From Halorientalis sp. (GTDB taxonomy: Archaea; Halobacteriota; Halobacteria; Halobacteriales; Haloarculaceae), in NCBI RefSeq assembly GCF_028275115.1, contig NZ_JAQCNH010000023.1, positions 23,672-87,671 on the forward strand: a DNA stretch of 64,000 nt, written 5' to 3'. Below, in pieces: positions 42,404 to 51,677 of the stretch. Within the stretch, counting starts at the first letter, position 1. Each line of letters opens with the position of its first letter. A model generated the notes under the pieces. That model ran no database searches and was not told the DNA's origin. It saw only the letters and a program-made list of their open reading frames with translations. Position numbers and translations under genes: made by a program.

Positions 42404-43681
42404 ATGATATCGTCCCGGTTCCCGATCGATGGTGACCGCCTCAGGCGGGATATCGAGGACAACGCGCAGTTCGGTGCCGTCCCGACCGACGAAGGGCGCG
42501 GCCGGACGGTGCTCCCGGGAACGAAGCCGAACCAGCGTGCCCGGGAACACCTCGTCGAGCGTATGATTGTTGCCGGACTGGACGTTACTGTCGACGTCGT
42601 CGGGAATATCGTCGGCACGTGGTTCCCGGAAGAGTGTAACCAGACCGCCGCACCGGTCGCCGTCGGGAGTCACCTCGATTCGGTCCCGTCCGGGGGCATC
42701 TTCGACGGGCCGCTCGGCGTGTACGCGGGCCTCGAAGCGGTTCGTGCGCTGCAGGAGGCCGGCGCTACGCCGGCCCGGCCGATCCAGGTCGTCTCGTTCA
42801 CCGGGGAAGAGGGAACGCGGTTCGCGGACGGCGTCCTCGGGTCTTCGGTCGCTGCCGGCCTCACAGAGACGGAGACAGCGCTGGAACACACAGACGACGG
42901 GGAGACGCTCCGGGACGCACTGAGGGAGATCGGCTTCCACGGTGAGGGGCGGCTCAACGCCAGCGACTGGCACGCGTGGCTGGAGCTCCACGTCGAACAG
43001 TCAGACCGGCTCGAAGAGATGGGAGTCACGGCTGGCGTCGTGACGACCATCGCCGGGACGACCCGTCTGCACGGGACGGTCGAGGGCACCGCCGACCACA
43101 CCGGTACGATGTCGATGGCGGATCGAACCGACGCCCTCGCGGCCGCGAGCGAGGTCGTCCTCGCCGTGGAGCGAGCGGCGCGAACCGCGGCCGAGAGGAC
43201 AGGCACGACCGTCGCGACGGTCGGTGAGTTGTCGGTCGACCCTGACGTGGTCAACGTCGTCCCCGGCGAGGTCGAGTTCAGCATCGACGTCCGTGACGTC
43301 GAGAAATCCGTGATCGATCGTCTCGTCACTCGCGCCGAGGAGACACTCCAGGCGCTCGAAACCGACCGCGGTGTTGAGACGACACTCGACCGCCCCTACG
43401 ACGTTCAGCCAGCAGAGATGGCGGCGACCTGCCGCACTGCACTCCACGAGGCCGGCCAGTCACTCGGCATCGAAACCGCCGACGTGCACTCGGGCGCCGG
43501 TCACGACACGATGCAGGTCGCCACCGTGACCGACACAGGTTTGTTGTTCGCTCCGTCCGCAGGCGGTCACTCCCACAATCCCCTCGAGAGGACCGATTGG
43601 CACGACTGTGCCGTCACCACCAGCCTGCTCACCGACGCACTGTACACGCTCGCGAGCGGGGAAGACACCGATCACCGATGA
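42404..43681 (+). CDS. M20-family allantoate amidohydrolase/N-carbamoyl amino acid hydrolase
   Basis: A 425-residue zinc amidohydrolase of the AllC/HyuC group. Metal ligands are His in VGSHLDSVPSGG, Asp in GIFDGPLGVYAG, Glu in TGEEGTRF, His in LELHVEQSDRL and the last His in SAGGHSHNPLE. A dimerisation/lid domain lies in the middle (about 210-330). In this context allantoate is the likely substrate, giving ureidoglycine or ureidoglycolate and ammonia, but N-carbamoyl amino acids cannot be ruled out by motif. It follows HIU hydrolase by 96 bases, probably in the same operon. Confidence 0.9.
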   Translation: MISSRFPIDGDRLRRDIEDNAQFGAVPTDEGRGRTVLPGTKPNQRAREHLVERMIVAGLDVTVDVVGNIVGTWFPEECNQTAAPVAVGSHLDSVPSGGIFDGPLGVYAGLEAVRALQEAGATPARPIQVVSFTGEEGTRFADGVLGSSVAAGLTETETALEHTDDGETLRDALREIGFHGEGRLNASDWHAWLELHVEQSDRLEEMGVTAGVVTTIAGTTRLHGTVEGTADHTGTMSMADRTDALAAASEVVLAVERAARTAAERTGTTVATVGELSVDPDVVNVVPGEVEFSIDVRDVEKSVIDRLVTRAEETLQALETDRGVETTLDRPYDVQPAEMAATCRTALHEAGQSLGIETADVHSGAGHDTMQVATVTDTGLLFAPSAGGHSHNPLERTDWHDCAVTTSLLTDALYTLASGEDTDHR

Positions 43682-43771
43682 CCTAATTATGATACCAGTC
43701 AAACAAACGCGGTGCAGAGCAACCGTACCGTCCGTCGAACACATCGTCGTGCACGCTCCGGAGCGACCAGC

Positions 43772-44191
43772 ATGAGCGAACTGGAACTCGTCGTCGATGA
43801 CGACGTGCTGTCGGCGTCGTTGCTCCCCGACGCGGCTCCGGAGTCGGTCGCCGCAGTCCGGGAGTTCACGCCGCTCGACACCGAGTTGCTGCACGTTCGA
43901 TGGAGCGGGCACGCCACTTGGATCAACATCGACGATATAAATCTTCCACAGATCCCGCGCGAGAACCACACCGTCTACCCGTCGTACGGCGACCTCCTGC
44001 TGTACCCGGGCTACCGGAACGAACAGGAAATCCTGGTCCCCTGTGGCCCGACCTGCTTCAAGAGCCCGGCCGGTGAACTGGCCGGGAACCACTTTGCGAC
44101 ACTCGACACACCGCGGGACGACCTGGTCGCCCTCGAAGAACGAACCCTTCGCGATGGGGTCCTCGACGCGACGCTTCGTCTCAGCGAGTGA
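43772..44191 (+). CDS. DUF3830 family (cyclophilin-like fold) protein
   Basis: A 139-residue protein resembling the DUF3830 family, a cyclophilin-like fold of unknown function. It has LHVRWSGHATWINID, ENHTVYPSYGDLLLYPGYRNEQEILVP (given in part) and GNHFATL, all typical of the family. The open frame extends to 43712 but the ATG at 43772 (MSELELVVDDD) gives the family start. It is the last gene of the urate block and probably co-transcribed with the M20 amidohydrolase. DUF3830 genes are often linked to amidohydrolases and purine or pyrimidine catabolism, but no reaction is known. Confidence 0.75.
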   Translation: MSELELVVDDDVLSASLLPDAAPESVAAVREFTPLDTELLHVRWSGHATWINIDDINLPQIPRENHTVYPSYGDLLLYPGYRNEQEILVPCGPTCFKSPAGELAGNHFATLDTPRDDLVALEERTLRDGVLDATLRLSE

Positions 44192-45031
44192 GCGACCCCG
44201 CCACGGGAATCACAGCCAGCCACTGCCGACGGGGAGAGGACACCCGTGTTTGCTCCTTTTTAACCAACACAGCGATTCGAGCCCGATTTTGTTGGTTAAA
44301 ACCAGTGTCGCGAGGGACCGATTGCCGACGAGTCGTACGCGAACCGACCTGGTTTCGACGACGTTCTCAACGCTGACGACGACGTCGCCCCGTGGGTGTC
44401 AAACGTGACCAACATGTCGGTCGGCTCTTTTTTACTGGTTAATCAATCCACAGAGACGCATCGGGACACCACAGACACGCCCCTCTATCGATGTGTTTCA
44501 TCGGGACGTCAACAATCAGTCTCCCGAAGTCAGGTCAGCTTTAGTTAGACCACATTCTAGAGAGTTGGACACCACGTTTCCGCAGTGCGGCTTCGCATTC
44601 GGATCTGCGGGACCCGCTCAGTTCATCGATACGTTGCATTGGAACTGGTGAGGTCTCGTTCCAACCGCGGCTCGATCTTCGGGCCTCGACAGTCGATATT
44701 GAGCTGCTCGTGTTGCCAGTGACGACCGTCTTTCTCGTTCCAAACTCGATAGACGGTGACTATCGGGAGTTGAATCACACCGCAGAGAATTGCGAGTAGT
44801 GGAGCAGTTCCGCTGCTGCGTCCACGACCTCGTAGACTTCCGCGGAATATCGACAGGGTGCTTGACCTGGTGTTCCGGCACGCCGGCATCGGTGCTACTG
44901 CCGATGCATCCGTAATTACTGACGGCGCTGCCGACACCGAAGACGGCGGTGATCAAAAAGGGAGACCGATGCTGCTGGACGGTGGAGTGGATGGTCTCGT
45001 CCTGTTCTGGGAAACGTTATCGTGCGACTAC
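44192..45031. other. Gene-poor region between the urate block and module B, with an inverted repeat
   Basis: No convincing gene. A 12-base inverted repeat (TTTTAACCAACA / TGTTGGTTAAAA) spans 44258-44301 with a 20-base loop, and a related TACTGGTTAATC lies near 44431. It could act as a terminator for the urate operon, an operator or the remnant of a small element. Minus-strand open frames at 44618-44956 include a short hydrophobic stretch (LLAILCGVIQLPIVTVYRVW) that may be the remnant of a membrane protein, but I recognise no family. Confidence 0.4.
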
Positions 45032-46435
45032 TTAACTGAGTATGAGCGAGGCGTCCCACGGCTCAACTCCGCGCTGTAAATACTCTTCCAGTCCCGCTCG
45101 ATGAAACAGTTCGGGGATTGCGTCACGCGCTTCAGCGAGTGTCTCTTCCTCGTCGATCGTCTGCACCTGTCTGTCACGCATCAGGACTGTCCCGTCTGCG
45201 ATGACCGTGGAGACGTCTGCTGCAGAGGCTTGGTATACAATACTCGCTGGCAGATTCGCGTTTGAGGCAAACTTCGGTTTGTCGAGATTCACCAGCGCGA
45301 TATCCGCTTTCTTTCCGGGTTCTATCGAGCCGATGTCATTTTCCCAAGACACCGCTCGTGCGTTCTCGATGGTCGCCATCTCGAGTAACTTCGCCGGTGG
45401 GAATATGTCTTTTCTCTCATATTTATGATGTTGTGTCAGAGCCAACATTCGCATCTCTTTGAACAGGTCCTGAGTGTTTCCCATGCAGCCATCCTGACCA
45501 AGACCGACGGTGCACCCGCTCTTACAGAGGTCAAAGATCGGCGCGATTCCGTCTCCAAATGCGTGCACGTCGCTATCGACAGTGTATCCGAGTTTGTAGA
45601 CGGGGTTGTGGACGATTTTGCACTCTGACTCCGCTATGTCTGCAATGTCCTGCTCGTCTACCCAAACGCAATGTGCACCGACGAAGTTCTCGTCTAACAC
45701 GCCCTCTTGTTTTGCCTTCTCTATATCTCCAGTTTCGAATGTAGCGATGTGTGTGTGCAGTCCGGTCGTCGCCTCTGTGGCAAATTCGCTCGCAGTCTTC
45801 CACATTTCCTCTGTCGCAGAGTAGAACCCCGTCGGCCCAGCCCATATGCGGATTTTGCCGTTCGCGGACCCGTGCCACTTCTGATAGGTCGTTTCTAGCA
45901 GTTCCTCATATCGGTCGTTATCAACAATGTAGTGAGCCGGTTCGTTCTTTCCAGCCAGCCCAATAGGCATGACGACCCGTACACCGGCCTCTGTTGCTGC
46001 TCGAACTGACTGGTCGATGCCAAATGATTCCAGCTTTTCAGGATCCTGCTGGCAGATGTGGTTTACACTGCACGTAACGCCACTTTGTATCAGATTTAGA
46101 CAAGCGAGTTTGTTACTCAGATAGTAATCGTCACGCGTCATCTCCTCGGTAAGTGGAATCTTGAACTCTTGAATCCACTCGGCAGTGTCACCGTCATACA
46201 GCCGTACCGCGCTTTGCATGAACGACTGTTCAAAGTGATTATGTCCGTTGATTAGCCCGGGTATCGCTGCCATTCCGTCGGCGTCGATGACCTCGTGATC
46301 ATCAACAGTCGCCCGGTTGTCTTTTTGAACTGATTCAATTTTGTCTCCCTCAATAACTATTGAACCGTTCTGAATGTACTTGTCGACCGAGGTCGACTGC
46401 GATGCAGTAATTATACTTGCGTTATTTATTATCAT
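45032..46435 (-). CDS. Amidohydrolase of the TRZ/ATZ family, SsnA/AtzB-like subtype (module B)
   Basis: A 467-residue metal hydrolase. Its H-x-H is in INGHNHFEQSF, then GLHTHIATFE, VGAHCVWVDEQDI, and the catalytic Asp in GLGQDGCMGN. The Gln before the Asp (GQDG) replaces the more usual Thr. The C-terminal domain ends IEPGKKADIALVNLDKP. It is the same subtype as the module A gene at 21396-22724 but only moderately similar. Codon use is visibly richer in A and T than the genes left of 44 kb. It is the last gene of a minus-strand series starting at the dioxygenase divergent region. Confidence 0.86.
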   Translation of the reverse strand: MIINNASIITASQSTSVDKYIQNGSIVIEGDKIESVQKDNRATVDDHEVIDADGMAAIPGLINGHNHFEQSFMQSAVRLYDGDTAEWIQEFKIPLTEEMTRDDYYLSNKLACLNLIQSGVTCSVNHICQQDPEKLESFGIDQSVRAATEAGVRVVMPIGLAGKNEPAHYIVDNDRYEELLETTYQKWHGSANGKIRIWAGPTGFYSATEEMWKTASEFATEATTGLHTHIATFETGDIEKAKQEGVLDENFVGAHCVWVDEQDIADIAESECKIVHNPVYKLGYTVDSDVHAFGDGIAPIFDLCKSGCTVGLGQDGCMGNTQDLFKEMRMLALTQHHKYERKDIFPPAKLLEMATIENARAVSWENDIGSIEPGKKADIALVNLDKPKFASNANLPASIVYQASAADVSTVIADGTVLMRDRQVQTIDEEETLAEARDAIPELFHRAGLEEYLQRGVEPWDASLILS

Positions 46436-46727
46436 CGTACATACTCACCGGATGGAAGTAGCTATACATTGCTTTTTGGAACTAATAAATCACACTCATC
46501 CTGCGTTCGACACACGGACCCCCAACTGATTGTTTTGTGCTACAATCGTGGATTTCTAGCGTCCCGTCGCTGAGCCGTCAGTAGCAACCTTTGAACACTT
46601 CGAACCCAACCCGCTCTCGGCTACCCAATCCACTTAGCGACAGTTACACCCGGTGGGCTCAAAGAGGAGAACTATAGACGAGCGGCGGTACGCACTCGCT
46701 AATCAACTATCGGCGACGCGTAGTGTA

Positions 46728-48002
46728 TCAGATTGAATGCCACGTATCGGTAACATGGACCCGTCGTGAAGAGCTACCTTCCGCGATTACCCTGCCGTTC
46801 CGGAGCACTGTATCGCGGGGCGAGCGCTCCCGTAGCACTTCAAACGGTGACTTCTCCTGATAAACCACGACAGAACCGTCAGCGCCCTCTTTCAGCCCGT
46901 GTTCCTCTGTCATGAATACACGCTTGTTTCCTTCGAGGAGCATCTCCCAGATGTCCTCGACGTCGCTTCGACGGTCCATATGCGCGTAGTGACAGAGGAC
47001 GAATGCCGCGGTAAGCAGATCACAGTCCCCGTATCTATAAAATACACTCCGGATATCGTCCTGCGCTATTCCGACATCAACACCAGCGTCGCGCAACTCG
47101 TCGATGCGTGTGTGCCCTCGTCGACGTGGGTAGTCGTCCTGTCGCCCCTGTAACACAGCATTAGTTAGCGGGTTTGTGACGACGGTTATATTACTCTCCG
47201 ATAACATGTGGGCTAGTTGACTTGCGTAGTCGTTAGGGTACGAGTGCATCGCAGTCACATGGCTGGCGGTCGTCCTGTCTCCGATTCCCAACGCTCGTGC
47301 TTTCGCAACCAGCACCTCGGTGTATCGGGATTTCGGATCGTCCGTCTCGTCGATATGCATGTCGACCGGCAAGTCGTGTTTATTAGCGATGTTCAGTAGG
47401 ATCTCGATCTGTTTGACCCCCATTTCTCTGGTCGGTTCCGCGTGTGGAATGCCGCCGATGAGGTCAACACCACGGTCAACGGCTTCCTGTACTCTATCAA
47501 GTGCCCTCTCGTCTCTAACGACGCTTTCGACAGGGAATGCAACTATCTGAATGTCGGCGACATCTGAGAATGTCTGTTTTATCGAACGGAGAGCAGACAG
47601 CGATTTCTTGCCGTGCTGAGATACGTACGTGTGTGTCCGTATTTTAGTAATTCCATTACTTATCAATTCTTTTACTGTTTTGGCGGCGCTCCGCTCTATT
47701 TCCTCGACCGTCCGCTCCCCTTCGAGGTCGGCTGTTACCGACAGTGATTCGCCGAGTGTTCCGGAGTGATCGTCGGGTGAATAGTGCCCGGTTCCTGCAA
47801 GGTCCAGGTGCGTGTGTGGCTCAATGAGGGTTGGCGTTACGAGCTTTCCGGCGGCATCTATCAGATCATCGTCTGCCACGTGCGGTTCACTCTCCGCTTC
47901 TGCATCACTGATCTCTACGATCGTGCCATCCTGGATACAGATGTCAACGACTCCTTGTGAGATTGTCTGTGCGCGTTTGATATATTTATCACCGTTATTC
48001 AT
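46728..48002 (-). CDS. Cytosine deaminase-like amidohydrolase (module B)
   Basis: A 424-residue protein of the CodA/AtzC branch. It has EPHTHLDLAGT (H-x-H), TKIRTHTYVS, LPVDMHIDETDD and ASHVTAMHSY, then TNPLTNAVLQGRQDDYPRRR, a close match to the cytosine deaminase substrate loop. The metal Asp is present in GIAQDDIRS. It is therefore a likely active deaminase of a pyrimidine- or triazine-type ring, unlike the module A relative with Asn at this position. It is followed by a gap of about 290 bases before the next gene on the same strand. The ATG at 48002 gives MNNGDKYIKRAQ, an unusual but reasonable N-terminus. Confidence 0.88.
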   Translation of the reverse strand: MNNGDKYIKRAQTISQGVVDICIQDGTIVEISDAEAESEPHVADDDLIDAAGKLVTPTLIEPHTHLDLAGTGHYSPDDHSGTLGESLSVTADLEGERTVEEIERSAAKTVKELISNGITKIRTHTYVSQHGKKSLSALRSIKQTFSDVADIQIVAFPVESVVRDERALDRVQEAVDRGVDLIGGIPHAEPTREMGVKQIEILLNIANKHDLPVDMHIDETDDPKSRYTEVLVAKARALGIGDRTTASHVTAMHSYPNDYASQLAHMLSESNITVVTNPLTNAVLQGRQDDYPRRRGHTRIDELRDAGVDVGIAQDDIRSVFYRYGDCDLLTAAFVLCHYAHMDRRSDVEDIWEMLLEGNKRVFMTEEHGLKEGADGSVVVYQEKSPFEVLRERSPRDTVLRNGRVIAEGSSSRRVHVTDTWHSI

Positions 48003-48083
48003 ATTTCGAGCATAGCGTGGTACTTTCCGCTGATATAGACGGCTCTATGTGGGTACACCGCTCATGAGCGTCGCTCGCTAACA

Positions 48084-49016
48084 TCATTGTAGCAGTTCAA
48101 CTGCGTTTGTTTTAGTTATCATCTCGAACTCGTCCTGTGTTGTATTCGAGCGTACCGTAGACAGAAGGTCAGAGACCTCCTCAGGCGTTCTAGGCTCGAA
48201 CGGCGCATCGGTTGCGAAGAGAATCTGTGACGGCCCAAAAACTTCTAACGCCGACTTTAATGGTGCTTCGTATCCTAAAAATCCGGACGTGTCGACGTAC
48301 ACCCGCTGGCGGAGTTGTTCCTCAAAATCTGCAAATGATTTGACCGTGTCCTGTGTTTCCCATCTACCGCTTTCGAGTTGGAGATGAACTCGGCCCAGCA
48401 TTGAAGCGATGTTCCCTCCGAAGTGATGAAATACAAGTGATAAGTTTTCGTATCTGTCAAAGACGCCGTCGTGGATTACTTTCGAGATGGACGATGCCAG
48501 TGCTGCTTCACGCCCGAAAATCGAATTTAACCGGTAGTCATCATCAAGTGCTTCTGGGTGGAGAGAACTGGTTAATTTCGGATGAACAAATATTGGGACA
48601 TCAGCCTGATCTGCCACATTAAACACCGGTTCGACAGCCTCGTCCGTCAGTTCGATTCCGCGGGTGCGCGTCTCTAATGCACCTGCACAACATCCGTTAT
48701 TTATCGCCTGACGGAACAGATTGGCGCTCTGCTCGCCTGAATCCAGGAGTGGAATCGACGCTATCGGAAACACATCTTCCGACTCCGCCGTCTCTACCAG
48801 TTGCTGGTTGGCACGGGTAACTGCCGCTTCATCCTCGCCACCCATATAATATGGCTGTGACAGCGCCACCCGGTCTACATCTGTTCCGTCATACAATTTC
48901 AACAGCGCATCCAAGTTGTTTATTCGGCCATCAAGTAACTCGTTTAGATCGTCGAGACGGGTTCCGCTCGGAAACACTTCTGTGGGATGATAGTGCGCCC
49001 CGAAGTCAATTGCCAT
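48084..49016 (-). CDS. Amidohydrolase_2 (ACMSD-like) family protein (module B)
   Basis: A 310-residue TIM-barrel hydrolase or decarboxylase. It has the first metal motif DFGAHYHP (H-x-H), IFVHPKLTSSLHPE, SLVFHHFGGNIASML and the conserved Asp in ILFATDAPFEP. The open frame extends to 49208, but the upstream part has no family pattern, so the ATG at 49016 (MAIDFGAHYH) is used. It is smaller than its module A counterpart and has H-x-H rather than D-x-H. It lies between the cytosine deaminase-like gene and an MDR pseudogene. Confidence 0.85.
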   Translation of the reverse strand: MAIDFGAHYHPTEVFPSGTRLDDLNELLDGRINNLDALLKLYDGTDVDRVALSQPYYMGGEDEAAVTRANQQLVETAESEDVFPIASIPLLDSGEQSANLFRQAINNGCCAGALETRTRGIELTDEAVEPVFNVADQADVPIFVHPKLTSSLHPEALDDDYRLNSIFGREAALASSISKVIHDGVFDRYENLSLVFHHFGGNIASMLGRVHLQLESGRWETQDTVKSFADFEEQLRQRVYVDTSGFLGYEAPLKSALEVFGPSQILFATDAPFEPRTPEEVSDLLSTVRSNTTQDEFEMITKTNAVELLQ

Positions 49017-49260
49017 AGAAATAAGACGTGCGTTCACAATATTACATTTTCCTCTATTGTTGTGACATGATAGGGGGTTGGAACTATTCATGCGTTCCTG
49101 TGAGTCGTGTCGTTGAAACGGGGTGCCTCGGGGCCGTACAGGAGCCGCCGTCTTCCGTGAGAACGAGAGATGGAACCTCTGGAACCAGTTGAAACCGAGG
49201 CGGTTCACCGTGCGATAGACGGGCGACTCATATTCTCATGAGCTCTTTTTGATGAACGAT

Positions 49261-49950
49261 TTATTCAGCGTCCTCGTGTGTGCCCGGTGGGTCCCCTAAT
49301 GCGTACTCTCCGGAGTTGTGTGGCACCACTAAACCAGCTGAAACGAGTCGTCCTGTCCACGCGAGTATCTCGGACATATCTGCCATGTCGTACATACTCA
49401 TAGATTAATAGGTACGCGATTGATTGCGAGTCTGCTGTGCCTCTGTGACCGTTGCAGTGTCTACACCGACAGTAACGTACACCCCTACTCCGGATAATAG
49501 CGCAAACTGAGTTAGAATATGCCCGACACCGCCACTCCCGCCCTGTATAAAACACGAGTTGGCAGTTGAAATATCCGCGTGTTCAAATAATGCTTGGTAC
49601 GCCGTGACAGCAACATGACCGACAGCAGCGCCCTGTTCCATCGAAACTCCGTCGGGAAATTCTGCAGTGTTACTGATATTCACGATTGGTCGTTCGCTGT
49701 ATGTCCCGTAGCGGTCGAAGTCTAAGCCGGTGCCGAACACGGCATACCCGGGCTCAAATGCAGTGACGTCGGTCCCGACCGGTCGACTCTGCCCGCGAAG
49801 TCTGATCCCGGCATCATCGGGATCTTACCGTGGCCTATCTCCCCACTCTGCAGATGGATATCGATCAGATTTATTCCTGCAGCAGCGACGGATACCAGCA
49901 GTTCGGCAGAGTTGATCCCAGGGAGTGAGGCGGACTCGAGGCGGAATCGC
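49261..49950 (-). pseudogene. MDR-type NAD(P)H dehydrogenase/quinone oxidoreductase, frameshifted
   Basis: Parts of a medium-chain dehydrogenase appear in separate frames. The N-terminal part reads AELLVSVAAAGINLIDIHLQ and MMPGSDFAGRV (about 49780-49920). A second frame covers the cofactor domain, MEQGAAVGHVAVTAYQALFE and FIQGGSGGVGHILTQFALL (49405-49740). A third has the C-terminus, MADMSEILAWTGRLVSAGLV and EYALGDPPGTHEDAE (49261-49401). At least two frameshifts and a loss in between make it nonfunctional. In module B it may once have taken the place of the GMC oxidoreductase of module A. Confidence 0.75.
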
Positions 49951-50031
49951 TTGGGGTGCCCTGTGTTCGTAACTTGTTACCACCTCGTATCGTGGTCTGG
50001 CGGGTCGGCGATCCAGACACATCTGACATGC

Positions 50032-51540
50032 TCACGACTCGAAGTGGCTGTCTATGTCTCCCTGTTCCTCACCGGCTATGGCGGTGCGGATTGTTTTGAC
50101 GCGCGTAAACTCGTTCATTGTTTCTTTAAATGAAAGTTTGTTTCCATTGCCACTCTTATTATACCCACCAAACGGAGCTCCCAGGAATGTTCCATTATTG
50201 TAGTTATTGATGCACACGATTCCTGCCTCAATACGCTTTGCCAGACGGTTTGCGACCTGCATCTGGTCCGTCCATACCGCGGCACTGAGTCCGTAGTCGG
50301 TATTGTTTGCCAACTCCACCGCTCGCTCTACAGAGTCGAATGTGGTGACGGAGAGCACCGGGCCAAACACCTCTTCAGTACAGATTCGCATATCACTGGT
50401 AACATCGCCGAACACAATCGGAGGCATGTAGTATCCGTCACCGAGTCCATCCGGGACAGTTCCCTCGTAGATGACCTCCGCACCCTCTGATTTGCCGATG
50501 TCGATGTAATTTTGAACCTTATCATACTGTTCAGCGTTCGCTAACGGCCCGAGGTCCATGTCCGGGTCGATGCCCGGGCCGATCGAGAGTGCATCCACTC
50601 GTTCTACAAACTCCTGAATGAACTCGTCCCGAACACTCTCGTGGAGTAATAATCGCTCACATCCGGCACACGCTTGTCCGGTGTTTGTAAGTAGCCCATC
50701 CATTGTGCCTGCAACTGCATCTTCGATGTTAGCATCCGGCAACACGATGCTTGGATTCTTTCCTCCCAGCTCTAGCATCACGTCAGTGATATCAGTTGCA
50801 GCTGACCTGAGAATCTTGGTGCCAGTATCGGTATGGCCGGTAAATCCTATTTTTTTCACGTCCGGGTGTTCTACAAGTGAGGCACCGGGCTCCGCGCCAC
50901 CTGTTACCACGTTTACCACCCCATCAGGGAGTGTATCCTGCCAAATTTCCGCAATCTTGAGCGAGGATAATGGTGCTTCTGGTGCTGGCTTTATGATTAC
51001 CGTGTTGCCAGCCGCCAGTGGAGGTGCAGTGAAGTCTGCTGTATGCATCGGCGGCCAGTTCCACGGGATAATTGAGCCGACGACACCGTATGGCTCTCGG
51101 ACGGTGTAATCGAACAGTCCGTTTTTTTCTGGAATCGTGTCTCCGTGGAGTTTGTCAGCAGCTCCGCCGTAGTATCTGTAGGTTTTTATTGTTTCAGTAA
51201 CATCCGACCGCGACTGGTCTATCGGTTTTCCGTTCTCAAGTGTCTCCAGTTCGGCGAGTGACTCAAACTGTTCTTCTATACGATCCCCGACTTTGTGTAA
51301 CAGTTCCGCTCGTTCCCGGGCGGTGGTCTGGCTCCACACTTGTTCATACGCGTTGACAGCAGAAGCTACGGCGCGGTTTGTGTCCTCACCGAGTCCGTCT
51401 GGCACTGTCGCAATCGTCTCGCGATTCGCGGGATTCTGGACATCGATTGACTCATCAGACTCGCTGTCAACGAACTCTCCGTTGATAAACAGGGCTTCGC
51501 TCCCTTCGCGGGCATGCTCTGGAACACAGCTTGGGCTCAT
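50032..51540 (-). CDS. NAD(P)-dependent aldehyde dehydrogenase (module B)
   Basis: A 502-residue ALDH. It has IIPWNWPPMHTADFTAPPLA and IIKPAPEAPLS in the cofactor domain, the general base Glu in LELGGKNPSIVL, the catalytic Cys in GQACAGCERLL (with a second Cys three residues on) and EEVFGPVLSV. It is close in type to betaine/succinate semialdehyde dehydrogenases but the substrate is unknown. It lies downstream of the ABC permease genes on the same strand with a gap of about 140 bases. Codon use is AT-richer than in the module A ALDH, and the two proteins differ too much to be a recent duplicate. Confidence 0.92.
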   Translation of the reverse strand: MSPSCVPEHAREGSEALFINGEFVDSESDESIDVQNPANRETIATVPDGLGEDTNRAVASAVNAYEQVWSQTTARERAELLHKVGDRIEEQFESLAELETLENGKPIDQSRSDVTETIKTYRYYGGAADKLHGDTIPEKNGLFDYTVREPYGVVGSIIPWNWPPMHTADFTAPPLAAGNTVIIKPAPEAPLSSLKIAEIWQDTLPDGVVNVVTGGAEPGASLVEHPDVKKIGFTGHTDTGTKILRSAATDITDVMLELGGKNPSIVLPDANIEDAVAGTMDGLLTNTGQACAGCERLLLHESVRDEFIQEFVERVDALSIGPGIDPDMDLGPLANAEQYDKVQNYIDIGKSEGAEVIYEGTVPDGLGDGYYMPPIVFGDVTSDMRICTEEVFGPVLSVTTFDSVERAVELANNTDYGLSAAVWTDQMQVANRLAKRIEAGIVCINNYNNGTFLGAPFGGYNKSGNGNKLSFKETMNEFTRVKTIRTAIAGEEQGDIDSHFES

Positions 51541-51677
51541 CGTTTCTATTATTGGTCAGAAGCTATTAATACTTTCTTGTAACATATTTATATTACTGTA
51601 GTTTTAACATTTTGTCGTATCAATCAGACGGTAGACTCGGAAAAAGCCGGACCACTGACTGTGGTTCAGTACAGGTG

